DNA of 64,000 nucleotides from an uncultured Bacteroidales bacterium (GTDB lineage Bacteria; Bacteroidota; Bacteroidia; Bacteroidales; Paludibacteraceae), in contig CACYHE010000018.1 in assembly GCA_902774185.1 (NCBI GenBank), positions 1 to 64,000 on the forward strand. Reading direction: 5' to 3'. The stretch's first letter is position 1; every line of letters begins with the position of its first letter. Under the pieces are notes generated by a model, which was not told the origin of the DNA, did not search any database, and saw nothing but the letters and a program-made list of their open reading frames with translations. The position numbers were made by a program, and so were the translations under genes. Shown here piece by piece: positions 43,901-51,998 of this stretch.

Positions 43901-43965
43901 GTGTGGATAACGGACCGTATCCGAGATCACGGAATTTTACCATGGGAATAAATCTTAGTTTTTAA
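40912..43965 (+). CDS. SusC-type TonB-dependent transporter (fructan locus)
   Basis: This encodes 1017 residues from ATG 40912 (MKQKKLL); another ATG 9 bp earlier is possible. It has a signal peptide, a carboxypeptidase-regulatory-like domain (SGVVVEESTDEPIIGAS, ITDFDGKF, ISYVGYKTQ), EEVVVTGYTTQRK as TonB box region, a plug with IRGMGT and YIIDGVP, and a 22-strand barrel ending NLSF. It takes up fructan oligosaccharides through the outer membrane with SusD and the TonB system. The substrate is inferred from the GH32 and DUF4960 genes in the same operon. It is the first gene of a seven-gene run to 54353 with gaps of at most about 20 bp. It is closely similar to the frameshifted susC at 60643. 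Confidence 0.95.
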   Translation: MKQKKLLLSVLLMLFSGGMYLHAQMQVSGVVVEESTDEPIIGASVLEVGTENGTITDFDGKFSLEVSSGANLSISYVGYKTQTVPASTVMRIVLKEDAEVLEEVVVTGYTTQRKADLTGAVAVLDMSKVTAETNANMVVSLQGRLPGVQIVTDAAPGSGGASIRIRGMGTMNSCEPLYIIDGVPSQENLNSLNPADIESIQVLKDAASASIYGSRAANGVVIITTKNAKGEKVNVNVGYSATANTIARTYKMLDAQQWGEAYWTAYQNAGMIPSHPFYSEYNGTVSLIPYLDEEGKVAAGNTNWQNEVYRTAWTHNVNADVSLNTKSGGVLFSANYMNQQGMIKETYYERFSARLNSHFDIGKWVKVGENLMVAKWKGNGVGTNSDGGIPFTAMRQHPAIPVTDADGKYTSPLILANSDIANPVHVLANAKDNSSDSWRIFGNAYVQVNPWVKGLNLKSNIGIEHIQYLNDNLNRRLNASDIASVGRDYGTGDTWTWTNTANYNNVFKDKHHVGALFGTEAIGYTYQSIGASRQSYIFETDHFMTLDAGDRTTATNGGAKQTWALFSIFAKADYNYADRYLISATIRRDATSRLAKENNAGIFPSVSAAWRLTAEPFFPQQQWLTDAKVRVSWGENGNAAISNNYATYSTYAYVGNAYYDLSGKNETPVSGIALASTGNKNLRWETTTQTNVGLDLGFFNNSLTVNFDWYLKTTKDMITAPPVLSTAGEGASYLANTGDMRNTGFELNVDYHSPDYNGFSWDGNFNLGHYKNKVVKLNDFVSSIGGDVRLMKDQPMGVYYGYVADGLFRTMEEVANHADQAGKGLGRIRYRDIDGNGYIDEKDQCVIGNPNPNVTMGLNLDFRYKGLTLSMFFYSELGFDIINSTKRQLHFMSYGDRSSNRSVDVLNAWSLANPDATIPAISATDVNNEVRMSTYYVEDGSFMKMKYLKLSYDMPDKVLKAMHAKGFSVYGQVENVFTITRYTGLDPELPLGTYGARVDNGPYPRSRNFTMGINLSF

Positions 43966-43983
43966 TACAGGAGGGCATGGATT

Positions 43984-45651
43984 ATGAAAACGAATCAAGT
44001 ATCAAGTATAAAATATAAGGTATCGGTCCTTCTCTGTGCCGTGCTGATGGCTTCGTGCGACAGTCTGCTGAACCAGACTCCGTACGGTGCGTTCACGGCG
44101 GACCAGTTGGATGACCAATCGGTAGAAGGATTGTTGGCGGCTGCTTATGCCGGTTTGAATGCGCACTATTTCGGAAATAATGAAGCGTTCGCGGGTCCGA
44201 GTACGAACTGGATCTTCGATGTTCGTTCCGACGATGCATACAAAGGCGGCGGTGCCGTTACGATGGAAGCCAATATCCACCAGTTGGAGATTGGTGTTAT
44301 CAATAGCGATAACGTCAGTCTGGAGAATAAATGGCAGAATGATTTCTATGGAATCACGCGTGTACACAAGGCGATGAAAGCTTTGGACGAGATCGAAGAT
44401 ATCTCCCATCGTGAACAGATGATGGGTGAGTTGACGATCCTGCGTTCGTGGTTCTATTTCGATATGGTGCGTATCTTCAAACACGTGCCGTACTTCCGCT
44501 ATACCGACGATCCGAGTAGTGTGCGGAATGATGTATATACGCAGGACAGCATCATGCGTATGCTGCAAGCGGACTTGGTGGAAGCCTATAAGACGATGGA
44601 AGAGGAATCGCTTTCTCCGGCGCGTTTCAACCGTTACACCGCTGCTGCGTTGATGGCGAAGATCAGTGCCCAACTCAGTGACTGGCCGAATGTGGAGAAA
44701 TATGCCGCAATCGTCATCCAGTCCGGTAAGTATGAACTGTATCCGAACTATCTGGATATGTCGAAGATTGAGAATGACAACCTCTACGAATCCATCATTG
44801 CGCTGCAGGTTGTGGTCACCAGTGACTACGGTCAGATCAACTGGTCCAATCTGTTGAACACGACCTATTCGGACGGAAACCTGTATGGAACGGGTGATGA
44901 TTTCTTCATTGCTTCGCAGAACCTGGCGGACTGCTTCCGTACGGATGCGAACGGTCTGCCGTATCTGGATGAGTCCTTGGCTCCGGCAGGTGACGGTAAC
45001 CGTATGAACGGCGGTTATCGCGGTAACATTGATCCGCGTGTAGACTTCACCATGGCGCGTATCGGTCTGCCGTTCCGTGGCCACCTCTATACCCGCAGAT
45101 GGTGTCGTGCGTACGACACATACGGTGAGTTCAGCGGTAAGAAATGGTTGGTGGAACCGGAGAATGACCAGATGGTAAGAGGTTTCCCATGGGGAGCAAG
45201 CAACCTGAACTTTATCTTCCTCCGCTACGCGGATATCATCTTGCTGTACGCAGAAGCGCTCATCGAGCAAAACAAGAACCTGGATGTGGCGCGCCAGTAT
45301 ATCAATATGATTCGAGAGAAAGCCGCCCGTTCGGTGGACCCGTACTACTATCCGGTGGACGTCAATCCGATGATCAGTACGTACAAAGTAGGCGAATACC
45401 TCTCTGCCGGTTGGACGCAGGATTATGCACGTAAAGCCGTGCGTATGGAGCGTCGTATCGAGTTGGCAATGGAGGGACACCGTTGGTTCGACCTCTGCCG
45501 TTGGGGTATTGCCGTAGAGACCATGAACGAGTATTACAGAACCGAATCCGAACTTCGTCCGTACCTGCGTGGTGCATCGCTCTCTGCGCAGGATGTATAT
45601 ATGCCGACTCCGATTGACGAGGTGCGCACAGCGGACGGATTGTATAAATAA
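43984..45651 (+). CDS. SusD-type glycan-binding lipoprotein (fructan locus)
   Basis: This encodes 555 residues with lipobox LMASC. SusD-family landmarks are DSLLNQTPYGAFT, the WIFDVRSDDAYKGG segment, the ITRVHKAMKALD helix, LTILRSWFYFDMVRIFKHVP, the FLRYADIILLYAEALIEQN C-terminal block and MERRIELAMEGHRWFDLCRWG. The WxxxVRSDDAYKGG motif also occurs in the susD that begins at 63754, so the two are close paralogues. It caps the SusC transporter at the cell surface and binds the fructan. It starts 18 bp after the susC stop. Confidence 0.95.
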   Translation: MKTNQVSSIKYKVSVLLCAVLMASCDSLLNQTPYGAFTADQLDDQSVEGLLAAAYAGLNAHYFGNNEAFAGPSTNWIFDVRSDDAYKGGGAVTMEANIHQLEIGVINSDNVSLENKWQNDFYGITRVHKAMKALDEIEDISHREQMMGELTILRSWFYFDMVRIFKHVPYFRYTDDPSSVRNDVYTQDSIMRMLQADLVEAYKTMEEESLSPARFNRYTAAALMAKISAQLSDWPNVEKYAAIVIQSGKYELYPNYLDMSKIENDNLYESIIALQVVVTSDYGQINWSNLLNTTYSDGNLYGTGDDFFIASQNLADCFRTDANGLPYLDESLAPAGDGNRMNGGYRGNIDPRVDFTMARIGLPFRGHLYTRRWCRAYDTYGEFSGKKWLVEPENDQMVRGFPWGASNLNFIFLRYADIILLYAEALIEQNKNLDVARQYINMIREKAARSVDPYYYPVDVNPMISTYKVGEYLSAGWTQDYARKAVRMERRIELAMEGHRWFDLCRWGIAVETMNEYYRTESELRPYLRGASLSAQDVYMPTPIDEVRTADGLYK

Positions 45652-45668
45652 TGAGAAAGGATGATGTT

Positions 45669-46853
45669 ATGAAAAACAGGTATGTATGGATAGTGGTAGC
45701 ACTGCTGGCAGGATGTCTGGCTTCGTGCAATAACATAGAACCCGAACCGGCAGCCAATGCCAATCGGAAGAAAGTATATAACCTTCGTTATACGAACGAG
45801 GGCAGAACGGTCTTTCTGACCTGGGATATGGATGTGGATACCACCATGTGCGGTATTCAGATTGCCCGCAACGGAGAGAACCCGGTGGATGTGGATAGTC
45901 TGATCACCTCTTATACGGTGCGTCACGTCACACCGAACCAGGATGTGCTCTATACGGTGAAGATCCGGTATAACGATTCGATCGTATCCGAAGGTACTTC
46001 GGTGCGTGTGCATATCAACTATGATCAGCAGGTCTATGCCGGCTATCTGATGAGCGTAGGATCGATTGCCGAACTGCCGGATGACGATGAGCGGGCAGCC
46101 GCCGAGTGGTTCGATCGCGCCTTCGTGCAGCAGAACAGAGGACGTTTCATTCCTATCTGGGAGTTGGCGAATGTCAATCTGGACGAAGTGGCATGTCTGT
46201 GGGTACATATCGACCGTCAAGGTATGCCGATGGGTTGGCAGAACCTGCCCGGCGGATTCGGTGATCCGGCGTTCGTGGCGAACCTCAAAGCGTACGTGGA
46301 AGAGGGTGGTAACCTGTATCTCTCCACGCATGCAACCCAGTTACTGACGGCTATCGGACGTATCACCGAAGCGCAACGACCCAATGAGGTATCTACCGGA
46401 CAAGGCGGTTACGGAGCGGATGTATGGACGATGAATGCCTATCTGGGTGCCGGTTCGGAAACCAGTTATGACCGGCGCGGTTATTCCTTCTTTGACGGAA
46501 TGAAACTCGATTATTACAATGACTACGAGTACACCTCCTTCCCGATGTTAGGACCCGGTATCCGGGAGGACCATAACTGTATCTGGAACCTGTCCGATAT
46601 CAAGTTCACGTCCGGTTCGGATAAGATCAGAGGATGGGAACTGGCTACCAAATCGACGGCTTTGGCTACTTGGGGTCAGAATACCGAGTTGAACTATATC
46701 GGTCTGGTGGATTTCGCTATCTCAGGAACCTATCGCGGACGTATCGTGGCGATGGGTCTGGGCTGCTATGAATGGGCTCAGCAAGATGGCAATATCTACC
46801 AGTATCAGATTGAGAGATTGACGGAGAATATCATTGAAAGTTTACGCAAATAA
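45669..46853 (+). CDS. DUF4960 surface glycan-binding lipoprotein
   Basis: This encodes 394 residues from ATG 45669 (MKNRYVW), preferred over an upstream ATG overlapping the susD stop because it begins the signal peptide; lipobox LASC. Residues about 35-125 are fibronectin III-like (VYNLRYTNEGRTVFLTW, YTVKIRYND). The rest is a DUF4960 domain: YAGYLMSVGSI, AAEWFDRAFV, CLWVHIDRQG, EEGGNLYLSTHATQLL, REDHNCIW, GRIVAMGLGCYEW. The same FN3-DUF4960 layout is found in BT1761 of the Bacteroides thetaiotaomicron levan locus, a surface levan-binding protein. It occupies the SusE/F position after susD and should hold fructan at the surface. Confidence 0.85.
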   Translation: MKNRYVWIVVALLAGCLASCNNIEPEPAANANRKKVYNLRYTNEGRTVFLTWDMDVDTTMCGIQIARNGENPVDVDSLITSYTVRHVTPNQDVLYTVKIRYNDSIVSEGTSVRVHINYDQQVYAGYLMSVGSIAELPDDDERAAAEWFDRAFVQQNRGRFIPIWELANVNLDEVACLWVHIDRQGMPMGWQNLPGGFGDPAFVANLKAYVEEGGNLYLSTHATQLLTAIGRITEAQRPNEVSTGQGGYGADVWTMNAYLGAGSETSYDRRGYSFFDGMKLDYYNDYEYTSFPMLGPGIREDHNCIWNLSDIKFTSGSDKIRGWELATKSTALATWGQNTELNYIGLVDFAISGTYRGRIVAMGLGCYEWAQQDGNIYQYQIERLTENIIESLRK

Positions 46854-46854
46854 T

Positions 46855-49368
46855 ATGCAACGACTACATTCCTATATCATTGGTCTCTTCCTGTCGGTGT
46901 CCGTGCTCTGTCCGGCGCAGGTCTATCTGCCGTTGGAAATAGAGAACGGAAAGACGCAGGAGATGACCAGCGGTGCATGGGTAAAGGTATTTGGTGCCCG
47001 TACACCGATCAGTATTCCGGCAGCGGTGGGGAACGGATTCCGTACCGACGGATACTCCAGTTATATCCAACTGCCGATTAACGATCTGATCAAGAATAAT
47101 GCACTGGGTGTGAATATGAAGGACTCTGTCGTATCAACTCTCACTATCAGTTTCTGGTGCGCGATGGAGACCTATCCGATGATGACGGAGGCGACGATGT
47201 CTCCCTCTTATCAGTATTATACCGATTTCTTGGGCAATATCGACGATAAGAAACACACCGGATTCTCGTTTGAGATCAGTAATCAGGGTCGTTTCCGCTT
47301 CCGTTGTTACTCCAGCGGATGGGAAGTGATGTGTGACGGAGGAGATCGCAAGTTATGGTGGAACCAATGGCACCACCTCGTTGCAACCATCGACGGTTAC
47401 AATCAGGAGATCCATTTTTATGACAACGGTGAAGAGGTCGCCGGAACGGGTTGTATGTACGATGCCACGATCGGTGATCAGGATCTGATCATCGGTAAGA
47501 GTACCCATGACACCATCATGTCCGGTATGTTCAACCTCAATTTCTTCAACGGTATCATTGACGAAGTGCGCATCGATACGGGTATCTGGTCGATGGATAA
47601 GATCGCTGCCAGTGTACCGCAACATGAGGTGGACTTTAATATCCCGATTGAGGCGTATGCGGAAGACCTATGCCGTCCCCGTTATCACGGTATGCCGTCC
47701 CAAGGATGGACGAACGAGTCGCACGGAATGGCGTACAGCGACGGCAGGTATCATGTCTTCTTCCAGAAGAACGGTAACGGTCCGTACATGGCACGTCTGC
47801 ACTGGGGACATATATCCTCGCCTGACCTTTGCCACTGGCGGGAAGAAGTGGTAGCACTTATGCCCGATCAGGATTATGATATCAAGGGTTGTTGGTCCGG
47901 ATGTATCGTGCGGGATGACGAGATAACAGGCGGTGCTCCTTGGGCACTCTATTCTGCCATCGGTAACCGCGAGAGTTTCAACCCCCTCAACCCCGATGAC
48001 GGCAGTCACTGCGAACTGATGTTCGCTTCTCCGAAAGATGACGGACTGCGTTTCTGGCACAAGCAGGCGCAACCGGGTATCTGCTGCGCATTCAAGGAGG
48101 ATTTCCGTGACCCTTATTTCTTCCGCGCCAACGGCAGACCGTATATTATCGCCGGTTGTAGCGACGGAGGTCTGGGTATCGCCACGCTGCACCGATATGA
48201 AGGCGATAACCGATGGAGCAGCGACGGGGATATCTTCTTCAAGGAAGGACCTCTGGCGGATGCCGGTAATTTCTGGGAGATGCCTAACGTCACTCCTTTC
48301 GGCGATAACCGCTGGGTCTTCACCTGCACGCCGATGTCCACTTCGTACGGCGTACGCTGCCTCTATTGGGTAGGCGGTATTGACGGAGGCGGTCATTTCA
48401 ACGCATGGCAGGGTCCGCAGACCATCGAACTGCCGGGCATGGCGAAGGACGGTTTCGGACTGCTCTCTCCGACCATCATGCAGAAAGACGGCAAGACGAT
48501 TGTCTTAGGTATCGTGCCCGATAAAGCCAGTACAACCCTTAACTATACCTTGGGTTACGCTCACCTCTATTCCTTCCCCCGTGAGTGGTGGTTGGACGGA
48601 GAGGGTAACCTGCACCAGGTGCCTTTCGAAGGACTCTATGGCCTTCGTACGCCCGAACGACGCGTGTATCGGACTTTCGAAGTGCAGGAAGATACGGTGA
48701 TGAACCTCGACCCGGTTGAGGGACGTTCGGTCGAATTGTGTACCTCCTTCGTGGTAGGCGAAGCGCAAGTGGGATTCACTTTGCTCAAGAATACCTACGG
48801 AGGCATGCAGATCTATATCGATCCGCAGGAGCAGAAACTGATTGTGGATATGACCTCCATCGGACGTCGCGCCAACGATATCGGTGTGTTTGACGGTGTA
48901 TATAGCAGTATCATTCCTTCCGGCTTACCGCAGGGATCGACCTGTAAGTTGGATGTGTTCTTCGATCACTCGATCCTGGATATCTTTGTCAATGACCGCT
49001 ATGCCACTTCCATCCGTGTCTTCCCCTATGACTACTCGGCGAACGGATGTGAGTTCTATGTGGAGGGCGGAGCGGCTAAGATCCTATCCATGGAGGCCTT
49101 CGGCTTGGGTGAAATCACCCATTACTCCAAAGCGCAGTCCGTGGAGAGTGTGCAAGAAGAAGCAGCGCCTTTTGTCGTGAAGGGCAACCAAGTGTGCTAC
49201 AACACATCTCATCCTTCCATCATTCGTATGTACGACAGTCTGGGACGTTTGTTACAAGCCCAACCGGTACAGGGAGAAGGAAGCCTGACCGTTGACCACA
49301 AAGGCTATGTGCTTGTCAGTATCGAGAATGCAGTGCAACGTTTTACCAAATCCGTAATGATATTATGA
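46855..49368 (+). CDS. LamG-GH32 protein with altered nucleophile motif
   Basis: This encodes 837 residues from ATG 46855, 1 bp after the preceding stop. It has a signal peptide (1-22), a LamG/concanavalin-like domain (about 25-255), a five-bladed GH32 propeller (about 270-590) and a beta-sandwich (about 600-755). A type IX-like tail follows (MYDSLGRLLQ). GH32 motif 1, normally WMNDPNG with Asp as nucleophile, reads WTNESHG (285-291), so Glu288 replaces the Asp. RDP (418-420) and the acid/base Glu (Glu475 in FWEMPN) are kept. It may be a subgroup with a shifted nucleophile, an altered reaction or a binding-only protein. Its gene overlaps the next one by 4 bp (ATGA). It should act on fructan outside the cell. 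Confidence 0.8.
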   Translation: MQRLHSYIIGLFLSVSVLCPAQVYLPLEIENGKTQEMTSGAWVKVFGARTPISIPAAVGNGFRTDGYSSYIQLPINDLIKNNALGVNMKDSVVSTLTISFWCAMETYPMMTEATMSPSYQYYTDFLGNIDDKKHTGFSFEISNQGRFRFRCYSSGWEVMCDGGDRKLWWNQWHHLVATIDGYNQEIHFYDNGEEVAGTGCMYDATIGDQDLIIGKSTHDTIMSGMFNLNFFNGIIDEVRIDTGIWSMDKIAASVPQHEVDFNIPIEAYAEDLCRPRYHGMPSQGWTNESHGMAYSDGRYHVFFQKNGNGPYMARLHWGHISSPDLCHWREEVVALMPDQDYDIKGCWSGCIVRDDEITGGAPWALYSAIGNRESFNPLNPDDGSHCELMFASPKDDGLRFWHKQAQPGICCAFKEDFRDPYFFRANGRPYIIAGCSDGGLGIATLHRYEGDNRWSSDGDIFFKEGPLADAGNFWEMPNVTPFGDNRWVFTCTPMSTSYGVRCLYWVGGIDGGGHFNAWQGPQTIELPGMAKDGFGLLSPTIMQKDGKTIVLGIVPDKASTTLNYTLGYAHLYSFPREWWLDGEGNLHQVPFEGLYGLRTPERRVYRTFEVQEDTVMNLDPVEGRSVELCTSFVVGEAQVGFTLLKNTYGGMQIYIDPQEQKLIVDMTSIGRRANDIGVFDGVYSSIIPSGLPQGSTCKLDVFFDHSILDIFVNDRYATSIRVFPYDYSANGCEFYVEGGAAKILSMEAFGLGEITHYSKAQSVESVQEEAAPFVVKGNQVCYNTSHPSIIRMYDSLGRLLQAQPVQGEGSLTVDHKGYVLVSIENAVQRFTKSVMIL

Positions 49369-50441
49369 CCAAACAAGTAATGTTATATGCGTCTTTGCTG
49401 GTAGCGGTCTTGTTCAGCGCCTGCACGAAGACCAATGAACCGACAGAGAATGAAGATCCCGAATGGGATTCGACTTGGTACAACCCGACCAACCATCCTT
49501 ATGCACGGGAGGACCAGATTGCCTTTCTGTCCATCTATGCTTCTCCGGAACAACTGATTGCGGAGGGCGATGATGATGAGGCTTGTGCATGGATATGGAT
49601 GCACGAGACATTCCCCAATGCCGTCTTTTTGCCTTTCGTAAACATCAAGGCGCATACCTTGGATTCGATGCGCGTGTTGTTCTGGCTGCGCGATGTGGAG
49701 AGCGGCAATATCAACGATGTGACGACGATACCCGAACCGGCTGTAAAGGCTGCCGAACATATCATCCCTTGGTATAAAGCCGGAGGAAACATCGTGCTGT
49801 GGGGACATGCCGCAATCTATATCGAGACCTTGGGCAGACTGCCCGAAGGTACTTATACGGATCCCAAACACGAATGGGCATGCGGATGCGGTGCCGGACA
49901 TCTCGATCTGGGACATTGGTTGATGGCCGTGCAACTATTCCCGGGCGGTAAATTCAAAAAAGACCATTCGACGCATCCGCTATTCAAAGATATACCGATC
50001 TATACGGATAATAATATCCGGGGCTTCATGGTCAAAGGACCGGGATGGACGGAAGACCATAACTGCGTCTTCTTCAACTACCCCTCCGAGATCACCAGTC
50101 GCAGTTGGCAGGCGGAGATATGCTATACGCTGCTCAAGGATTATTACGGGATCATTCCGTTGGCTACCTGGGATTCACAGATTTCCTGGATATCCCAACT
50201 CAATGTGTATGAACTCAAGCAAGGCAATACCGATTACCATGGTCGGATGATCTGTATCGGCAACGGCGGATGTGAGTTCACGATGAAGAGTTACCGTCAG
50301 GTGGGCACCAATGGTGACGGAAGCCCGATATACGAGACGCAGAAAGATCTCTCGGTGCATCCGAAGAACAACGTGTATCAGGATAATATATTACTCATGG
50401 CACGCAATGCCGTTAATTATATGCGAAATGGAAATGAATAA
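49365..50441 (+). CDS. DUF4960 surface lipoprotein, second copy
   Basis: This encodes 358 residues; lipobox LFSAC (Cys20). A single DUF4960 domain fills the mature protein: IAFLSIYASPEQL, ACAWIWMHETFPN, a RVLFWLRDV strand in place of the usual WVHIDR, WYKAGGNIVLWGHAAIYIE, TEDHNCVFFNYP, GRMICIGNGGCEF. There is no FN3 domain, unlike the first copy. Its start overlaps the LamG-GH32 stop and its end overlaps the GH32 start, so it is translated within a tightly packed cluster. It is probably a second levan/inulin-binding surface protein with a different specificity. Confidence 0.8.
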   Translation: MTKQVMLYASLLVAVLFSACTKTNEPTENEDPEWDSTWYNPTNHPYAREDQIAFLSIYASPEQLIAEGDDDEACAWIWMHETFPNAVFLPFVNIKAHTLDSMRVLFWLRDVESGNINDVTTIPEPAVKAAEHIIPWYKAGGNIVLWGHAAIYIETLGRLPEGTYTDPKHEWACGCGAGHLDLGHWLMAVQLFPGGKFKKDHSTHPLFKDIPIYTDNNIRGFMVKGPGWTEDHNCVFFNYPSEITSRSWQAEICYTLLKDYYGIIPLATWDSQISWISQLNVYELKQGNTDYHGRMICIGNGGCEFTMKSYRQVGTNGDGSPIYETQKDLSVHPKNNVYQDNILLMARNAVNYMRNGNE

Positions 50442-51978
50442 ATCACTCCTTTGTACGTTGTGCATCGTCCTTTGCACATTGCTTTCTGCATGCAAAGGAC
50501 CGAATAACGGGGAAGATCCCGAAATCAAACCGCAGGAAGATACTATTCCTGCCGATACGGAGATAAACGTATCGCCTACCACCCGTCCGGAACAGTACCG
50601 TCCGCAGGTGCATTATACTCCGCTGCATAACTGGAGTAATGACCCGAACGGTCTGTTCTACAAGGACGGGGTATGGAATCTGTACTATCAGTTCAACCCC
50701 AATGGTATCGAGTGTGACTTTGGCGGTATGAGTTGGGGACATGCCTCTTCGACGGATCTCATGCATTGGCAGGAGAAACCCACTGTGCTCTATCCCGACT
50801 GGATGGGTGCGATGTATTCGGGGTGTAGTGTGGTCGATCATGAGAACAAAGCCGGTTTCGGAAACGGTGCGGTATTGGCATTTTATACGGCATCCGGAGA
50901 AAAACAAGTCATCTGTCTGGCGGTTAGTACCGATGGCGGTGAGACCTTCTGGAAATATGACCATAACCCGATCGTGCCTTCTACCGGATTGGCTAACTTC
51001 CGGGATCCGAAAGTGGTTTGGGATGCCCAACGCGGCAGATGGACCATGCTGGTAGCCAGAGGTTGGGATCTCGGTGCCGAGATATGGCATAGTTACAACC
51101 TCATGAACTGGGAGTTCGACGGTATCTTCCGGGTCAATATAGAGCGCTGCAACATGAGTCAATGGGAGTGCTGCGACTTGCTCTACTTCGAGCAGGCGAA
51201 CAAATGGGTAGCCGTAGTCAGCATCAACCCCAACGGCTATATCACCGGTTCATCGACCATGTATTTCGTCGGTAACTTCGACGGTGTGACTTTCACCCCG
51301 GATGAGGATGAGTATCCGCGTTGGCTCGATTACGGAGCGGACTGCTATGCCGGTGTCACGTTCGACAATGCGCCTGATAGCCGCAAGGTGATGATCGCTT
51401 GGATGAATAACTGGGATTATGCTCCGGGCTGTCCTCCTTCCGCATGGAAAGGGGCCTATACCTTACCGCGTGAACTGTCTCTGCGTTATAAGGGAAACCA
51501 TTGGGTACTTTGCTCCGAACCGGTAGTCGAGTTGGGCGTGGTGGCGAACCCATGGCAGGAAGCTGCTACCGAAATGATGAATATCGGCGGCGACTATGCC
51601 GACGCATGGGAAGCAAGGATCACGGTATCGCTTGCCAAAGATGCCACGATCAAGTTATCGAATAAGTACGGCAACCAATATGTCATCACGGTCAATGCCG
51701 GGCAACGCCGTATCTATTGCGACCGGGGAGGTAAGACCGGAGAATCGAATTTCAGTACCCTCTTCTCCGTGCCGTCCATGAGTGCACCGATCGAAGGAAA
51801 TGAGCAATATATCACGCTCGATGTGGTGGTGGACCAAAGCAGTGTCGAACTGTTTGCGGGCGAAGGAAGTACCTGCTTCACCAATACCGTCTATCCGCGT
51901 AGCATCTACCGGAATATAGAGGTGGAAGGTGAAGTGACGGAACTCAAAGTACGTACCTTGGAAACAATCTGGAAATAA
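50434..51978 (+). CDS. GH32 fructan hydrolase (levanase/inulinase type) lipoprotein
   Basis: This encodes 514 residues from ATG 50434, which overlaps the upstream stop; lipobox LLSAC (Cys20). All three GH32 signatures are intact: WSNDPNG (67-73, nucleophile Asp70), FRDPK (Asp191, transition-state stabiliser) and WEC (Glu245, acid/base). A five-bladed propeller (about 60-370) is followed by the C-terminal beta-sandwich. GH32 enzymes cleave beta-2,1 or beta-2,6 fructosyl links. Endo or exo action and levan or inulin preference cannot be read from the sequence. As a lipoprotein in a SusCD operon it probably acts at the cell surface or in the periplasm. Confidence 0.92.
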   Translation: MNKSLLCTLCIVLCTLLSACKGPNNGEDPEIKPQEDTIPADTEINVSPTTRPEQYRPQVHYTPLHNWSNDPNGLFYKDGVWNLYYQFNPNGIECDFGGMSWGHASSTDLMHWQEKPTVLYPDWMGAMYSGCSVVDHENKAGFGNGAVLAFYTASGEKQVICLAVSTDGGETFWKYDHNPIVPSTGLANFRDPKVVWDAQRGRWTMLVARGWDLGAEIWHSYNLMNWEFDGIFRVNIERCNMSQWECCDLLYFEQANKWVAVVSINPNGYITGSSTMYFVGNFDGVTFTPDEDEYPRWLDYGADCYAGVTFDNAPDSRKVMIAWMNNWDYAPGCPPSAWKGAYTLPRELSLRYKGNHWVLCSEPVVELGVVANPWQEAATEMMNIGGDYADAWEARITVSLAKDATIKLSNKYGNQYVITVNAGQRRIYCDRGGKTGESNFSTLFSVPSMSAPIEGNEQYITLDVVVDQSSVELFAGEGSTCFTNTVYPRSIYRNIEVEGEVTELKVRTLETIWK

Positions 51979-51998
51979 TAAGTAAAATTATAACTATC

